Translations under genes and position numbers: made by a program
Assembly (NCBI GenBank): GCA_013416405.1
Contig: JACCET010000005.1
Coordinates: 186,001-250,000 of the forward strand
DNA from: Alcaligenaceae bacterium
GTDB lineage: Bacteria; Pseudomonadota; Gammaproteobacteria; Burkholderiales; Burkholderiaceae_B
DNA length: 64,000 bases
Direction of reading: 5' to 3'
The notes under the pieces: generated by a model
The model's input: the letters and a program-made list of their open reading frames with translations, nothing else
Told to the model about the DNA's origin: nothing
Database searches by the model: none
In this document: positions 1-8,123 of the stretch, one piece after another
Layout: each line of letters begins with the position of its first letter
Position numbering within the stretch: position 1 is the first letter of the stretch

Positions 1-217
1 AGTCGGATTTTGCCGCTACGGCTGCATCTACGGCCGCAGTAACGTCTCGCTCATCCCCATCGGCTGCCATACCTACAGGCTGCCGGGTCGCAGGGCTGGA
101 CACAGGGAATGTCTTGCCGCCCAGTGGCGCCTGCAACCTGCCCGCATACAGATGTTGACCAGAAAGCCGCATGGCATGTTTCAATGCAGTATCAAGTGCA
201 GAGTGTGGCTGATTCAT
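1..217 (-). CDS. Aldehyde dehydrogenase, N-terminal part (runs off the window)
   Basis: An open frame reads leftward from an ATG at 217 to the window edge without a stop. Its 72 visible codons contain GKTFPVSSPATRQPVG followed by AADGDERDVTAAVDAA. This is the usual start of NAD(P)-dependent aldehyde dehydrogenases, where a 'G..F.V.NPAT' strand precedes an 'A...DVD.AV.AA' helix. Such enzymes oxidise an aldehyde to the acid or acyl-CoA. The catalytic Cys and Glu lie outside the window, so substrate and integrity cannot be judged. It follows the enoyl-CoA hydratase and CaiB genes on the same strand (66 bp gap) and probably belongs to the same catabolic operon. Confidence 0.75.
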   Translation of the reverse strand, partial: MNQPHSALDTALKHAMRLSGQHLYAGRLQAPLGGKTFPVSSPATRQPVGMAADGDERDVTAAVDAAVAAKSD

Positions 218-283
218 GATGAATATTTCCTTCTACGGTAATGACAAGCTGACGTGCCCGCACTACAGGCAGCCGCCATATTT

Positions 284-1075
284 TCAGACCCCACGAAACC
301 GGGGAGAACGTTTCTCTTTCCAGGCACGCGCGCCTTCACGCATGTCTTCAGACGCCTCCGAGCGCAATACTGCTCGGGCATTGGCGCCTTCATCTAGAGT
401 CCCTGCGACAATGCTATTCAGATCCTGCTTGATGCCCAGCAAAGCCAGTGGTGCCATGCCTGCAAGCTGCTCACTCAGGCTGTCTACACGCATCATCAGT
501 TCATCAGCTGGCACAAGGTCAGTCAGAAAGCCGATACGCAACATTTCATCAGCATCGATTTTTTTGGCCGTCAGAAATAAGGACTTGGCTGCATTGAGAC
601 CCAAACGTGAGATGTAACGACGCATCCCACCCGGATAGAAATGCAAACCTAATCTAGCAGCCGGCATGAATATATTGGCCTGCGGAGTGCCAATACGAAA
701 ATCGCAGGCCAGACACAGATCTGTTCCACCTCCGTAGGCACCACCCTGGACAGCAGCAATCGTGACTGGGCGGGCTTTTGTCAGTAAGTCGATGGTTTCG
801 CCAAAATACAATGAGCTGGGTGCTTCTTCACTAGCCAGCGAAGAAATATCGTAACCACTGCAAAAATACTTTCCAGCCGACAGCACACGGAGCACCATGA
901 CCGCTTGAGTTGTATTGATCTCTTTTAGATACATACGCAAGGTAGCCAGATCGTCGGGGCTCAGACGATTGCTGTACGCGGGTTTGCGCAAAGAGATAGT
1001 GGCAATGCGCCCCTGGATATCCAAGCTGGGTCGGGTGCCATCTTCAGAAGAGTTATGGAGGCCAACCGGCATCAT
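284..1075 (-). CDS. Enoyl-CoA hydratase/isomerase family protein
   Basis: A 263-aa crotonase-fold protein of normal family length. The oxyanion-hole segment SAGKYFCSGYDISSL (around residues 66-80) and the second oxyanion loop AVQGGAYGGGTDLCLACDFR (about 108-127) are present. Classical hydratases have two catalytic glutamates; here the second-loop position is GGGTDL, so the exact reaction (hydration, isomerisation or hydrolysis of an acyl-CoA) cannot be assigned. The start ATG overlaps the stop of the upstream CoA-transferase gene (1072-1075), so the two are translationally coupled. It acts in the cytoplasm on a CoA thioester probably made by that transferase. Confidence 0.85.
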   Translation of the reverse strand: MMPVGLHNSSEDGTRPSLDIQGRIATISLRKPAYSNRLSPDDLATLRMYLKEINTTQAVMVLRVLSAGKYFCSGYDISSLASEEAPSSLYFGETIDLLTKARPVTIAAVQGGAYGGGTDLCLACDFRIGTPQANIFMPAARLGLHFYPGGMRRYISRLGLNAAKSLFLTAKKIDADEMLRIGFLTDLVPADELMMRVDSLSEQLAGMAPLALLGIKQDLNSIVAGTLDEGANARAVLRSEASEDMREGARAWKEKRSPRFRGV

Positions 1076-2310
1076 TGATCCCTCCCCGATGCGACCACTG
1101 CATCGGCTCGTTTCATCTGTCGAATTACCCCTGCCTGCTGCAGCGTATCCACTTCGTCGACAGACAACCCAAAGCTCAGCAACACTTCGCGTGTGTGTTC
1201 GCCCAGCACAGGCGGGGGCGTGCGCACCGTGCGACGTGCGGGATCGTTGGAACTGCGTATGGGCAAGCCGACCTGCCTCAAGGCACCTAACACAGGGTGT
1301 TGCACCGTCTCTACTAGGCCACTAGCAAGGACTTGGTTATCGTTGAAAACATCTTCCAGATTATTGATGGGCCCGGCAGGGATCTTGTGAGCTATGAACA
1401 GCTCGGTCCATTCCATGCGGCTGCGTGTGCTTAAGCGTTCTTCGATAAGGTCTTTAAGAACGTGACGATTATTCATGCGTTCAGCGTTGGTCAGAAAACG
1501 CGGATCTCTGATCAGATGCTGCAACCCGACTAGTTCACACAACTGCAGCCACATAGACTGTGTAGCCGGCGCTAGGTTGATCGGCCCATCTGCGGCCTCG
1601 AACGTGCCATAAGGAGCAATGACTGGGTGCAGATTGCCGCAGGGTTGTGGAATCTCACCCACACTCAAGTAACGCTGGCCTTGGACGCTGAGCAGGCCCA
1701 TGAGGCTCCCCAGCAGGGACGTATCCACATGCTGGCCACGACCTGAGTGCTGGCGCTCGATCACTGCTGACAGAATGCCTATGACTAGCCACATGCCCGA
1801 CGTCAGATCGCCGACTGCAGTCCCCACCCGCATTGGGCCGCTCTCGGACGTGCCACTTAAACTCATGAACCCAGAATAGCCCTGGGCAATCTGATCGAAG
1901 CCTGCCCACTCACGTGCCGGCCCAGTACGCCCAAAGCCAGAAATCGAGGCCATAATCAGTCCAAGATGATCTGCCGAGAGTGTTTCGTACGACAGCCCCA
2001 TGGATTCCATTGTGCCCACTTTGAAGTTTTCGACCACAATGTCAGACTGTGCCGCCAAGCGGCGAATTAGCCCCAGGCCTTCTGGGCTGCGAAAATTAAC
2101 CTCTATTCCTTTCTTATTTCGATTTGCACTTAGATAATAAACACTGATGTCTTCATCAAATGGCCCCCATTGTCGTACCATATCGCCATCAGGCATGGGT
2201 TCCACCTTGACGACTTCTGCACCTAAATCACCCAGAATCATGGTGCTGAATGGGCCTGACAAGGCGCGTGTTAAATCCAGTACCTTCAGTCCCGACAACG
2301 GTAAAGTCAT
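1072..2310 (-). CDS. CaiB/BaiF family CoA-transferase (family III)
   Basis: A roughly 412-aa family III CoA-transferase. The N-terminal signature LPLSGLKVLDLTRALSGPF and LGDLGAEVVKVEP, and the downstream SANRNKKGIEV and VENFKVG segments, are typical. The catalytic aspartate of the family (in 'D..G') is expected near FDQIAQGYSGFMSLSG and VGTAVGDLTSGMW. Such enzymes move CoA between acyl-CoA and a free acid, as in carnitine, bile-acid or aromatic-acid degradation. A longer frame begins at 2331, but the ATG at 2310 follows AGGAGAGG at good spacing and begins MTLPLSGLK, so 2310 is preferred. It is the first gene of the leftward cluster and is divergent from the LysR gene at 2406. Confidence 0.88.
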   Translation of the reverse strand: MTLPLSGLKVLDLTRALSGPFSTMILGDLGAEVVKVEPMPDGDMVRQWGPFDEDISVYYLSANRNKKGIEVNFRSPEGLGLIRRLAAQSDIVVENFKVGTMESMGLSYETLSADHLGLIMASISGFGRTGPAREWAGFDQIAQGYSGFMSLSGTSESGPMRVGTAVGDLTSGMWLVIGILSAVIERQHSGRGQHVDTSLLGSLMGLLSVQGQRYLSVGEIPQPCGNLHPVIAPYGTFEAADGPINLAPATQSMWLQLCELVGLQHLIRDPRFLTNAERMNNRHVLKDLIEERLSTRSRMEWTELFIAHKIPAGPINNLEDVFNDNQVLASGLVETVQHPVLGALRQVGLPIRSSNDPARRTVRTPPPVLGEHTREVLLSFGLSVDEVDTLQQAGVIRQMKRADAVVASGRDQ

Positions 2311-2405
2311 GCCCCTCTCCTTTTTATTCAAATCATCATATCAAAGGCCGCTCGTTGTAACCAATACCGATTTATGATTCAGGAATAAGATTTTCTTATT
2401 TCTGG

Positions 2406-3347
2406 ATGTCGAGCATGAATCTCAAACAGTTTTCTTACTTCGTAAGCGTGGTAGAGCTACGTAACATGACGCGCGCTGCCAAAACTCTGTACGTGGCACA
2501 GCCCGCCCTCAGTCAGCAGATATCCTTGTTGGAAAAAGATGTGGGCGTACAACTGCTGGTGCGCGGGCCACGCGGCGTAGAACCCACCGACGAGGGCTTG
2601 TTGCTATACCGACATGCGCGGATCATCCTGCGTCAGGTCCAATCACTACATGGCATCCTGAACCGCAAGGTGGACACCATATCGGGAACTGTATCGGTTG
2701 CCATGGCCTCGAGCACGGCCCGCATGCTCGCCTTGCCGCTGATCCGTGCCGTGAACGAGCGATACCCGGCCATCGAGCTAGAGATCGTGGATATTCCCAG
2801 CGCCGACCTCACGCTGATGGTGGAACAGGGTCGGGTGGATCTGTCCTTGTCCCCTGATCAGGAAAAGGTCTCGGGCCTGTCAGTCACACCGCTAATTGTG
2901 GAGGATCTATTAGTCCTCGCCCATCCATCGTTCAACCTGCCCGATAAAGCATTACAGATCACCGACCTCGTCGATATACCGCTCATTTTGCCGCGCCCGC
3001 CTAACAAACTGCGCATGCGCGTGGATCACGCTTTCATGAATGCCGGAGAGCGCTATCGCCTAGTGGCTCAAGTCAGTACAGCTGCCATCTTGATGCCTGC
3101 CGTGAGCGAAGGCATGGGTGTCACCATACTGACTTATTCTGCGGGTTATCGAGAAATCCTCGCGGGCACCATTGTGCACTACCACCTAGCTCCGCAATTA
3201 AGGCGGGAAATCAGCCTGTGCAAAAGCTCGACCGCCCCTGAGCGTTCGGCTGTGAGCGCTGTCACGGCCTTGCTTAAGTCATTAACACAATCTTTGGTAC
3301 GCGATGGCACATGGCAACATTGCACGCTCAGTGATCAGGCCTCATAA
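2406..3347 (+). CDS. LysR-family transcriptional regulator
   Basis: A 313-aa protein with the N-terminal winged helix-turn-helix of LysR regulators (MNLKQFSYFVSVVELRNM, then AQPALSQQISLLEKDVGV and LLVRGPRGVEPTDEG) and a C-terminal periplasmic-binding-like effector domain. The ATG at 2415 (MNLKQF) is an equally likely start and fits the family N-terminus better. It is divergent from the CoA-transferase operon across about 95 bp, the classic layout for a LysR protein that controls its neighbour. The likely inducer is an intermediate of that pathway (inference). The group II intron begins just beyond its stop codon. Confidence 0.9.
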   Translation: MSSMNLKQFSYFVSVVELRNMTRAAKTLYVAQPALSQQISLLEKDVGVQLLVRGPRGVEPTDEGLLLYRHARIILRQVQSLHGILNRKVDTISGTVSVAMASSTARMLALPLIRAVNERYPAIELEIVDIPSADLTLMVEQGRVDLSLSPDQEKVSGLSVTPLIVEDLLVLAHPSFNLPDKALQITDLVDIPLILPRPPNKLRMRVDHAFMNAGERYRLVAQVSTAAILMPAVSEGMGVTILTYSAGYREILAGTIVHYHLAPQLRREISLCKSSTAPERSAVSAVTALLKSLTQSLVRDGTWQHCTLSDQAS

Positions 3348-3369
3348 AGACTCAGATTCACGCGAATTA

Positions 3370-5377
3370 CGTGGCTGCACCATAGGCTTCGGCGGTTGTC
3401 AAACTAGTTGTCGCCTATAGATAAATCTCAAGCCGCCCGCTTGAGGGTTGTTTGCTGCGCAACGTATGTCGTTTCTTTCCTTTCTGGATTGAGGTTCACA
3501 ACGTCGATACGGGTCCAGTTTCTTACCGCTGCCGACCAGCGATGCGGGTTGCGGGCAGCCTCGCCCGTGTGTTGAGTCCAGCATGTGAACTGGGGAAGGC
3601 TTGCACAAATGCTAAGGGAGTGTGCCCCCGATGATGTGCAGGCTGGCGGAGCCCGCGTAGTAGTCCGAGGTTGGGAAAACCAGCCACATGGCGAAGGCGG
3701 GCAGTTTAAGTGGTTTGTTTGGCCGATTAATTGACCACAATGAGGTGAAGACCTTTGATAATCAGTGAAATGCAAAACAAACTGGCGATATGGTCAACCG
3801 AGGACAAAGAACGCAAGTTCGATCGACTCCTACGACTGATTGCCGACAAAGATTGGCTGAGCGAAGCGGCTCGCATTACGCTGGCCTCCAGCGGAGCACG
3901 CACGCCGGGCGTTGATGGCGTTGACAAACGTATGCTAGAAATGAATCTTCAGCACGAACTGGCGACGATACGCGAAGAACTGCTGGCGGGCTCGTACAGT
4001 CCGTTGCCCGCACGACGCGTGTATATACCGAAAGCGAACGGCACGCTCAGGCCTCTTGGCATTCCGAGCCTGCGGGATCGGATCGTGCAACGGGCCATGC
4101 TAATGGCCATGGAGCCGATATGGGAAAGCGATTTCCACCCGGCTTCCTATGGCTTCAGACCGGCCCGTAGCGTACATCATGCGATTCGCACGGTGAAGCT
4201 TCAGTTGCAAGACGGTGGTGAACAAAGTGTCGCCGGTCGCTGGGTCATCGAGGGCGACCTCGCCAGTTACTTCGACACGGTGCATCATCGCCTGCTGATG
4301 AAGGGAATCCGTAAGCGCATCGCCGACCAGCGCTTTCTTGTCCTGCTTTGGAAGTTCATCAAGGCGGGCTGCGTTGATCGCGATCTGTTCCGTGCTTCAA
4401 GCGAAGGCGTTCCTCAGGGCGGTGTTATCTCACCCCTATTATCCAACATCATGTTGCATGAGTTCGATGCGTGGATGGAACGGAACTACCTGAACAAGAA
4501 GGTGCGCAAGGATCGGTGGGCGTGGAACTTCGGCATTCTCAAGCAGCGGCCCATTGCTGTGCGAGAAAACCGGCAATGGAAACCTGCTGTAGCGTACTGC
4601 CGGTACGCCGATGACTTTGTGATCGTAGTCAAGGGAACTCGTGAGCATGCTGAGACCGTACGTGAAGCATGTCGCGGATTCCTTGAAGGCGAACTGAAGC
4701 TCACGCTAAATATGGAGAAAACCCATATTACGCATGTGAGTGACGGCTTCGTCTTCCTGGGTCACAGAATCATCCGGAAACGTGGAGCACGTGGTCGCAT
4801 GCGACCTGTGACGACGATTCCGTGGGAGAAGTGCCGGGGCTTTGCCCTGCGGCTAGTCAAACAACTGTCGGGTAACTACGACAACAACCGGATGGACCTG
4901 ATGGAAAGCCTGAATCGGCAACTTGCTGGCTGGGCCGCTTTCTATCAATACACCGACTACACGGCCATCATGTTTCGGAAAGTTGACCGGATAGTGTTCT
5001 GGAAGTTCGGGTACTGGCTCGCGCGCAAATACCGACGTGGATTCACGTCGTTGATGCGCAAGTATGTCCGCGAGCCCGAACCGGGAAGAGCCAAAACATG
5101 GGTTCTTGAAGGCCAGAATAGTCGGGGTTGGTATGGGGCGGTGGCGCTTCGGCGTCTTGTTACCAGCCGCAAAGGCCGCTTCACATGGCGTACGCCGATG
5201 GAAAATCCGTATATTCTGCGCGACGAGGTACGAAATACTATCGAGTCGCGCTACGTCGATGTCGCCTTTGCTATGAGCAACGCTTAGATGGAGAGCCGGA
5301 TGCGCTGAAAGGTGCACGTCCGGTTCGGAGAGGAGAGGCAGGGAAATAGTTCGACTACGCCCTGTCTCTTACTCTAC
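3370..5377 (+). mobile_element. Group II intron (ribozyme plus intron-encoded protein)
   Basis: The reverse-transcriptase gene at 3755-5287 is flanked by recognisable ribozyme parts. Upstream, 3640-3710 resembles domains III/IV (cgtagtagtccgag, a GGGAAAACC loop, then acatggcgaagg). Downstream, 5293-5326 is a 34-nt domain V with the GAGCC start, a GAAA tetraloop and a GGTTC end. Domain VI follows: arms at 5334-5343 and 5360-5369 pair with one G-U, with a candidate branch A at 5371. The 3' splice site is placed at about 5377/5378 because the reading frame of an IS3 transposase resumes there. The 5' end is uncertain: 3370 (gtggctgcac) is only an estimate from the expected length of domain I. Confidence 0.75.
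3755..5287 (+). CDS. ltrA: Group II intron reverse transcriptase/maturase
   Basis: A 510-aa intron-encoded protein. The reverse-transcriptase fingers and palm are intact: RVYIPKANGTLRPLGIPSLRD (residues 88-108), SYGFRPARSVHHA (131-143), EGVPQGGVISPLLSNI (217-232) and the catalytic YADD at 284-287. A maturase (X) region follows, about residues 400-480 (LAGWAAFYQYTDY and onward). No Cys-pair HNH endonuclease domain is visible at the C-terminus, so this looks like an endonuclease-less type that inserts by reverse splicing near replication forks (inference). The protein helps the RNA splice and reverse-transcribes it after insertion. It seems intact and possibly active. Confidence 0.93.
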   Translation: MIISEMQNKLAIWSTEDKERKFDRLLRLIADKDWLSEAARITLASSGARTPGVDGVDKRMLEMNLQHELATIREELLAGSYSPLPARRVYIPKANGTLRPLGIPSLRDRIVQRAMLMAMEPIWESDFHPASYGFRPARSVHHAIRTVKLQLQDGGEQSVAGRWVIEGDLASYFDTVHHRLLMKGIRKRIADQRFLVLLWKFIKAGCVDRDLFRASSEGVPQGGVISPLLSNIMLHEFDAWMERNYLNKKVRKDRWAWNFGILKQRPIAVRENRQWKPAVAYCRYADDFVIVVKGTREHAETVREACRGFLEGELKLTLNMEKTHITHVSDGFVFLGHRIIRKRGARGRMRPVTTIPWEKCRGFALRLVKQLSGNYDNNRMDLMESLNRQLAGWAAFYQYTDYTAIMFRKVDRIVFWKFGYWLARKYRRGFTSLMRKYVREPEPGRAKTWVLEGQNSRGWYGAVALRRLVTSRKGRFTWRTPMENPYILRDEVRNTIESRYVDVAFAMSNA

Positions 5378-5865
5378 TATCGACCTGGCAAGGCTGGCTG
5401 TATGTGGCCTTCGTGATTGACGTGTTTGCCCGGCGCATTGTCGGCTGGCGCGTCAGCAGTTCCATGCATACCGACTTCGTGCTCGATGCCTTGGAACAGG
5501 CGTTGTATGACCGTCAGCCGCAGCAAACCGGTGGTCTGGTACACCACAGCGACAGGGGTTCCCAATACGTCTCCATCCGCTACACAGAGCGGCTCGCCGA
5601 GGCCGGTATTGAGCCCTCTGTGGGTAGTCGCGGAGACAGCTATGACAACGCCTTAGCGGAAACCATCAACGGCTTGTACAAGGCTGAAGTGATTCATCGA
5701 CGTGGCCCCTGGAAAACCAAGGCATCCGTGGAGTTGGCTACGCTCGAATGGGTCTCGTGGTTCAACCACCACCGCCTGTTGGAGCCCATCGGTTATATTC
5801 CACCGGCGGAAGCTGAAGAAAATTATTATCGGCAACTGACTGAAAAGGTCGCCGTCGAGGCCTAA
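5378..5865 (+). pseudogene. IS3-family transposase OrfB, 3' fragment
   Basis: After the intron's 3' end, the frame reads STWQGWLYVAFVIDVFARRI, then HHSDRGSQYVS, GDSYDNALAETINGLYK and a C-terminal WFNHHRLLEPIGYIPPAEAE. These are the last two-thirds of the integrase core of an IS3-family OrfB, with the second catalytic Asp (HSDRGSQ) and the final Glu (ALAE). The first catalytic Asp region, the N-terminus and OrfA are missing: no IS3-like coding sequence lies upstream of the intron between 3348 and 3620. The element therefore cannot transpose by itself. An internal GTG at 5404 opens the longest start-to-stop frame but is not a real start. Confidence 0.85.
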
Positions 5866-5904
5866 CTTAAACCAACCAGCCTCCACGGAACCCGGGGCGG
5901 TTCA
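5378..5904 (+). mobile_element. IS3-family insertion sequence, right-hand remnant
   Basis: The remnant runs from the intron 3' splice site to 5904. Its right terminal inverted repeat, read on the minus strand from 5904, begins TGAACCGCCCCGGGTTCC, a typical IS3-family tip with terminal TGA/TCA bases. Immediately outside it the truncated integrase gene resumes. No left terminal repeat is visible in the window, so the left half was lost when or after the intron entered. Confidence 0.75.
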
Positions 5905-6556
5905 AAAGAGCTGGATTTCCATTCTCAAGTAACCGCCGCCACGGCTGACGTTTCTCTGCCCAGGAAAGCATCTGGGTTATGTCATCTAAGACGAGGATGG
6001 CAATGCGAATAACGTCTCTGCTCAGAATTTTTCTGAGCACGAGAGTGATGGCGTGGTCAGTTAGCAAGCGAAGCTCTACATGACCGATTTCGGGTAGGAC
6101 ATCTTTTTGAAAGGACCGTTTGAGTTCTTTGTTGTCATCTTTACGCGCAACACCATTGGCTACCCAAACCTTAAACAGATCATCTAATGTTAAGCGGTCA
6201 TCTTTAGCTTGTTTGCCATCCTCAACAGCTTGCACCAGAGCTTGTTCACGCTCTGAGGCCTCAATTAACTTACGATCTTTGGGGTTAATTCCCTGTTGCA
6301 CGTCTTCTCGCGCTTTATTACGTCGCGCTCGAATTTCGGACATATCGACTGACGGCCACGATCCGGCGTAGAACCACTGTTTCTTACCATCAAACCTAAA
6401 GCTATACCGGAAGGGAATGAAGATTCCTCCATCAGGCCCTATGCGAACCTCACCGAATAAACCACCACCATCAGCGAGCGTTTCGCCTTTCCAATCGGAT
6501 CTGATAGCCTGAAGTTCCTTCTGCGTCCAGTGAGTGCCGCGAGGTCGTCTTGACAC
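5905..6556 (-). pseudogene. int: Tyrosine integrase of P4 type, truncated by the IS element
   Basis: The surviving 217 or so codons begin MSRRPRGTHWTQKELQAIRS and carry the DUF4102-type arm-binding domain (LADGGGLFGEVR, FRYSFRFDGKKQWFYAGSWP, MSEIRARRNKAREDVQQGINP). The start of the core-binding domain follows (DRLTLDDLFKVWVANGVARK). The frame meets the IS terminal repeat at 5904, so the catalytic domain with the R-H-R-Y residues is gone. What follows in frame is IS-derived and ends at 5867. The gene starts about 175 bp from the tRNA-Arg fragment, the usual position for an island integrase. The island can no longer excise with this enzyme. Confidence 0.88.
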
Positions 6557-6730
6557 AGTAAATCCCCCTTATTTTCTAAATGGGTGCCCATATGGGTACC
6601 CAAAATCAACGCAACAACGCGTACATCAGCGAACAAGTACGGACGCGAGTTTAGCCGCTAAGCCGCGTGAATACTAGCTTTAAAGAGTACGTAGTTGTTC
6701 GTTATTGTACGCCAAGATTGGCCCTGAACA

Positions 6731-6778
6731 TGGCTACGAACCAAGGGGTCGTGGGTTCGAATCCTGCCAGCCGCGCCA
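6731..6778 (+). other. attR-like duplicate of the 3' half of tRNA-Arg(ACG)
   Basis: The segment holds an anticodon loop CTACGAA (anticodon ACG), the 3' side of the anticodon stem (CCAAG), a variable loop, the T-arm GTGGG-TTCGAAT-CCTGC, the 3' acceptor strand CAGCCGC, a discriminator G and CCA. The D-arm and 5' acceptor strand are absent, and the bases just left of 6731 do not fit the anticodon stem, so this is not a functional tRNA. Such 3' duplicates are the attachment-site product of islands that integrate into tRNA genes. Confidence 0.8.
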
Positions 6779-6804
6779 GAATTACCCTGTTGATCCAGCA
6801 GGTT

Positions 6805-6840
6805 AAAACCCCGTAAAGCCGAACAGCTTTACGGGGTTTT
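6805..6840 (+). terminator. Rho-independent terminator downstream of the tRNA-Arg fragment
   Basis: A perfect hairpin: aaaaccccgtaaagc (6805-6819) pairs with gctttacggggtttt (6826-6840) around a six-base loop, followed by gcttttt. This is probably the native terminator of the tRNA-Arg gene, left on the chromosomal side when the island inserted. The rest of 6557-6947 holds only the attachment site and no supported gene. Confidence 0.85.
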
Positions 6841-6947
6841 GCTTTTTCCGTCCCTGATTTGATATTTATCTGTTCCAGGTCAAAGCGCGGCTTTGGCTTT
6901 GGGTGCATCATTTTTGTCTACTCACGCAAAAATGAACCGGATAAACA

Positions 6948-8105
6948 ATGAGCAATGCCTCTTCCCATGCTCCCAACTGGGATCCCCGCGACGAACAAAT
7001 CCTGGACGACCAGATCGCTGGCTACGACAACATGCGCAAGCAATGTCCCATCGCCCATAGCGACTACCTTCACTGGTCGGTGTTCACCCACGCCCAGACC
7101 ATGCGCATATTGAACGACCACGAAACGTTCAGCAGCCGGGTTTCCGAACGTGTTTCCGTCCCCAACGGCATGGACCCTCCGCAACACACCCCCTTTCGGC
7201 AGCTCATAGAGCCCTATTTCGGCCCTGCCGCCATGAGCCGCTTCGAGCCCGCGTGCCAGGCCATAGCCAGGAACCTGGCCGGCAACTTGTCCAGGGGCCC
7301 AACCGACTTCATGACACAGCTGGCGCATCCCTACGCGTTTGAAGTCCAATGCGCCTTCATGGGCTGGCCGGCCTCGCTGCATCAATCATTGCGCGATTGG
7401 ATCAGCAAGAATCACGCTGCCACGCTGGCGCAAGACCGCGCCGCCATGGGTCAGATCGCCCAAGAATTCGACGGCTATATGCTGACGCTGATCAATGAGC
7501 GCCGCCAGGCCGGGGCCAATGCTCCCGACGACACAACTACCAGACTGACGCGCGAACTGGTGAGTGGGCGTCCGCTCAACAACGAAGAGCTGATCAGCAT
7601 TTTGCGCAACTGGACGGTAGGCGAGCTGGGTACCATCGCAGCCTCGGTGGGTATTCTTGCCCAGTATCTGGCCGTCCACCCTGAGCTGCAGCAACAATTA
7701 CGCGAACAGCCAGAGCTCATGCCACCCGCCATCGATGAGATCCTGCGCATCCACGCACCCCTCATCTCCAATCGACGCATAAGCACAAAGTCGGTTGAAT
7801 TGAACGGCTGCTCCCTGCAGGCAGGTGAGCGCATATCCATACTCTGGGCCTCGGCCAACCGCGACGAGGCCGTCTTCGGCGACCCCGACGAATTCCGGCT
7901 GGACCGCGATCCCGCGCTGAACCTGCTATACGGCGCGGGCGTACATGTTTGCCCAGGAGCCCCGTTGGCTCGTATGGAACTCAGGCTGATCCTGGAAGCC
8001 CTGCTGGCCTGCACACGACAAATCATGCCCAGCCCCGATCACCCCCCCATACGGGCACGGTATCCTGGCAGCGGATTTTCCTCGCTTATACTCAAGGTCC
8101 TGTAA
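6948..8105 (+). CDS. Cytochrome P450
   Basis: A 385-aa soluble bacterial P450. The ExxR pair is E264-R267 (EILR), and the haem-binding loop YGAGVHVCPGAPLARMEL contains the proximal Cys335. The I-helix reads NWTVGELGTIAASVG (221-235). The usual acid before the conserved Thr is replaced by Gly228, with Thr229 kept, so oxygen activation may differ from the standard acid-alcohol mechanism. No ferredoxin or reductase gene is adjacent, so electrons must come from elsewhere. The substrate is unknown. It is the first gene right of the island boundary and may be co-transcribed with the phosphoribosyltransferase-HAD gene 18 bp downstream. Confidence 0.92.
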   Translation: MSNASSHAPNWDPRDEQILDDQIAGYDNMRKQCPIAHSDYLHWSVFTHAQTMRILNDHETFSSRVSERVSVPNGMDPPQHTPFRQLIEPYFGPAAMSRFEPACQAIARNLAGNLSRGPTDFMTQLAHPYAFEVQCAFMGWPASLHQSLRDWISKNHAATLAQDRAAMGQIAQEFDGYMLTLINERRQAGANAPDDTTTRLTRELVSGRPLNNEELISILRNWTVGELGTIAASVGILAQYLAVHPELQQQLREQPELMPPAIDEILRIHAPLISNRRISTKSVELNGCSLQAGERISILWASANRDEAVFGDPDEFRLDRDPALNLLYGAGVHVCPGAPLARMELRLILEALLACTRQIMPSPDHPPIRARYPGSGFSSLILKVL

Positions 8106-8123
8106 ACAGCAGGGTCCTGACCC

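Larger units (their letters stand above)
1..6778. mobile_element. Genomic island, right end (left end outside the window)
   Basis: The stretch is bounded on the right by a tRNA-Arg 3' duplicate (6731-6778) beside a P4-type integrase gene. Given the orientation of the fragment, the intact tRNA-Arg(ACG) gene should lie to the left, with the island between the two copies. Cargo visible here is the aldehyde dehydrogenase, enoyl-CoA hydratase, CoA-transferase and LysR cluster, plus the intron and IS remnant. The size and left boundary are unknown. Confidence 0.6.

Noticed and set aside
6731-6778. Functional tRNA-Arg gene
   Set aside because: The 5' half (acceptor strand and D-arm) is absent and the anticodon stem is mismatched at its 5' side.
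6702-6911. 69-aa leftward frame with a LARLAGFEPTTPWF segment
   Set aside because: This is the well-known false translation antisense to a tRNA T-arm; it covers the att fragment and the terminator.
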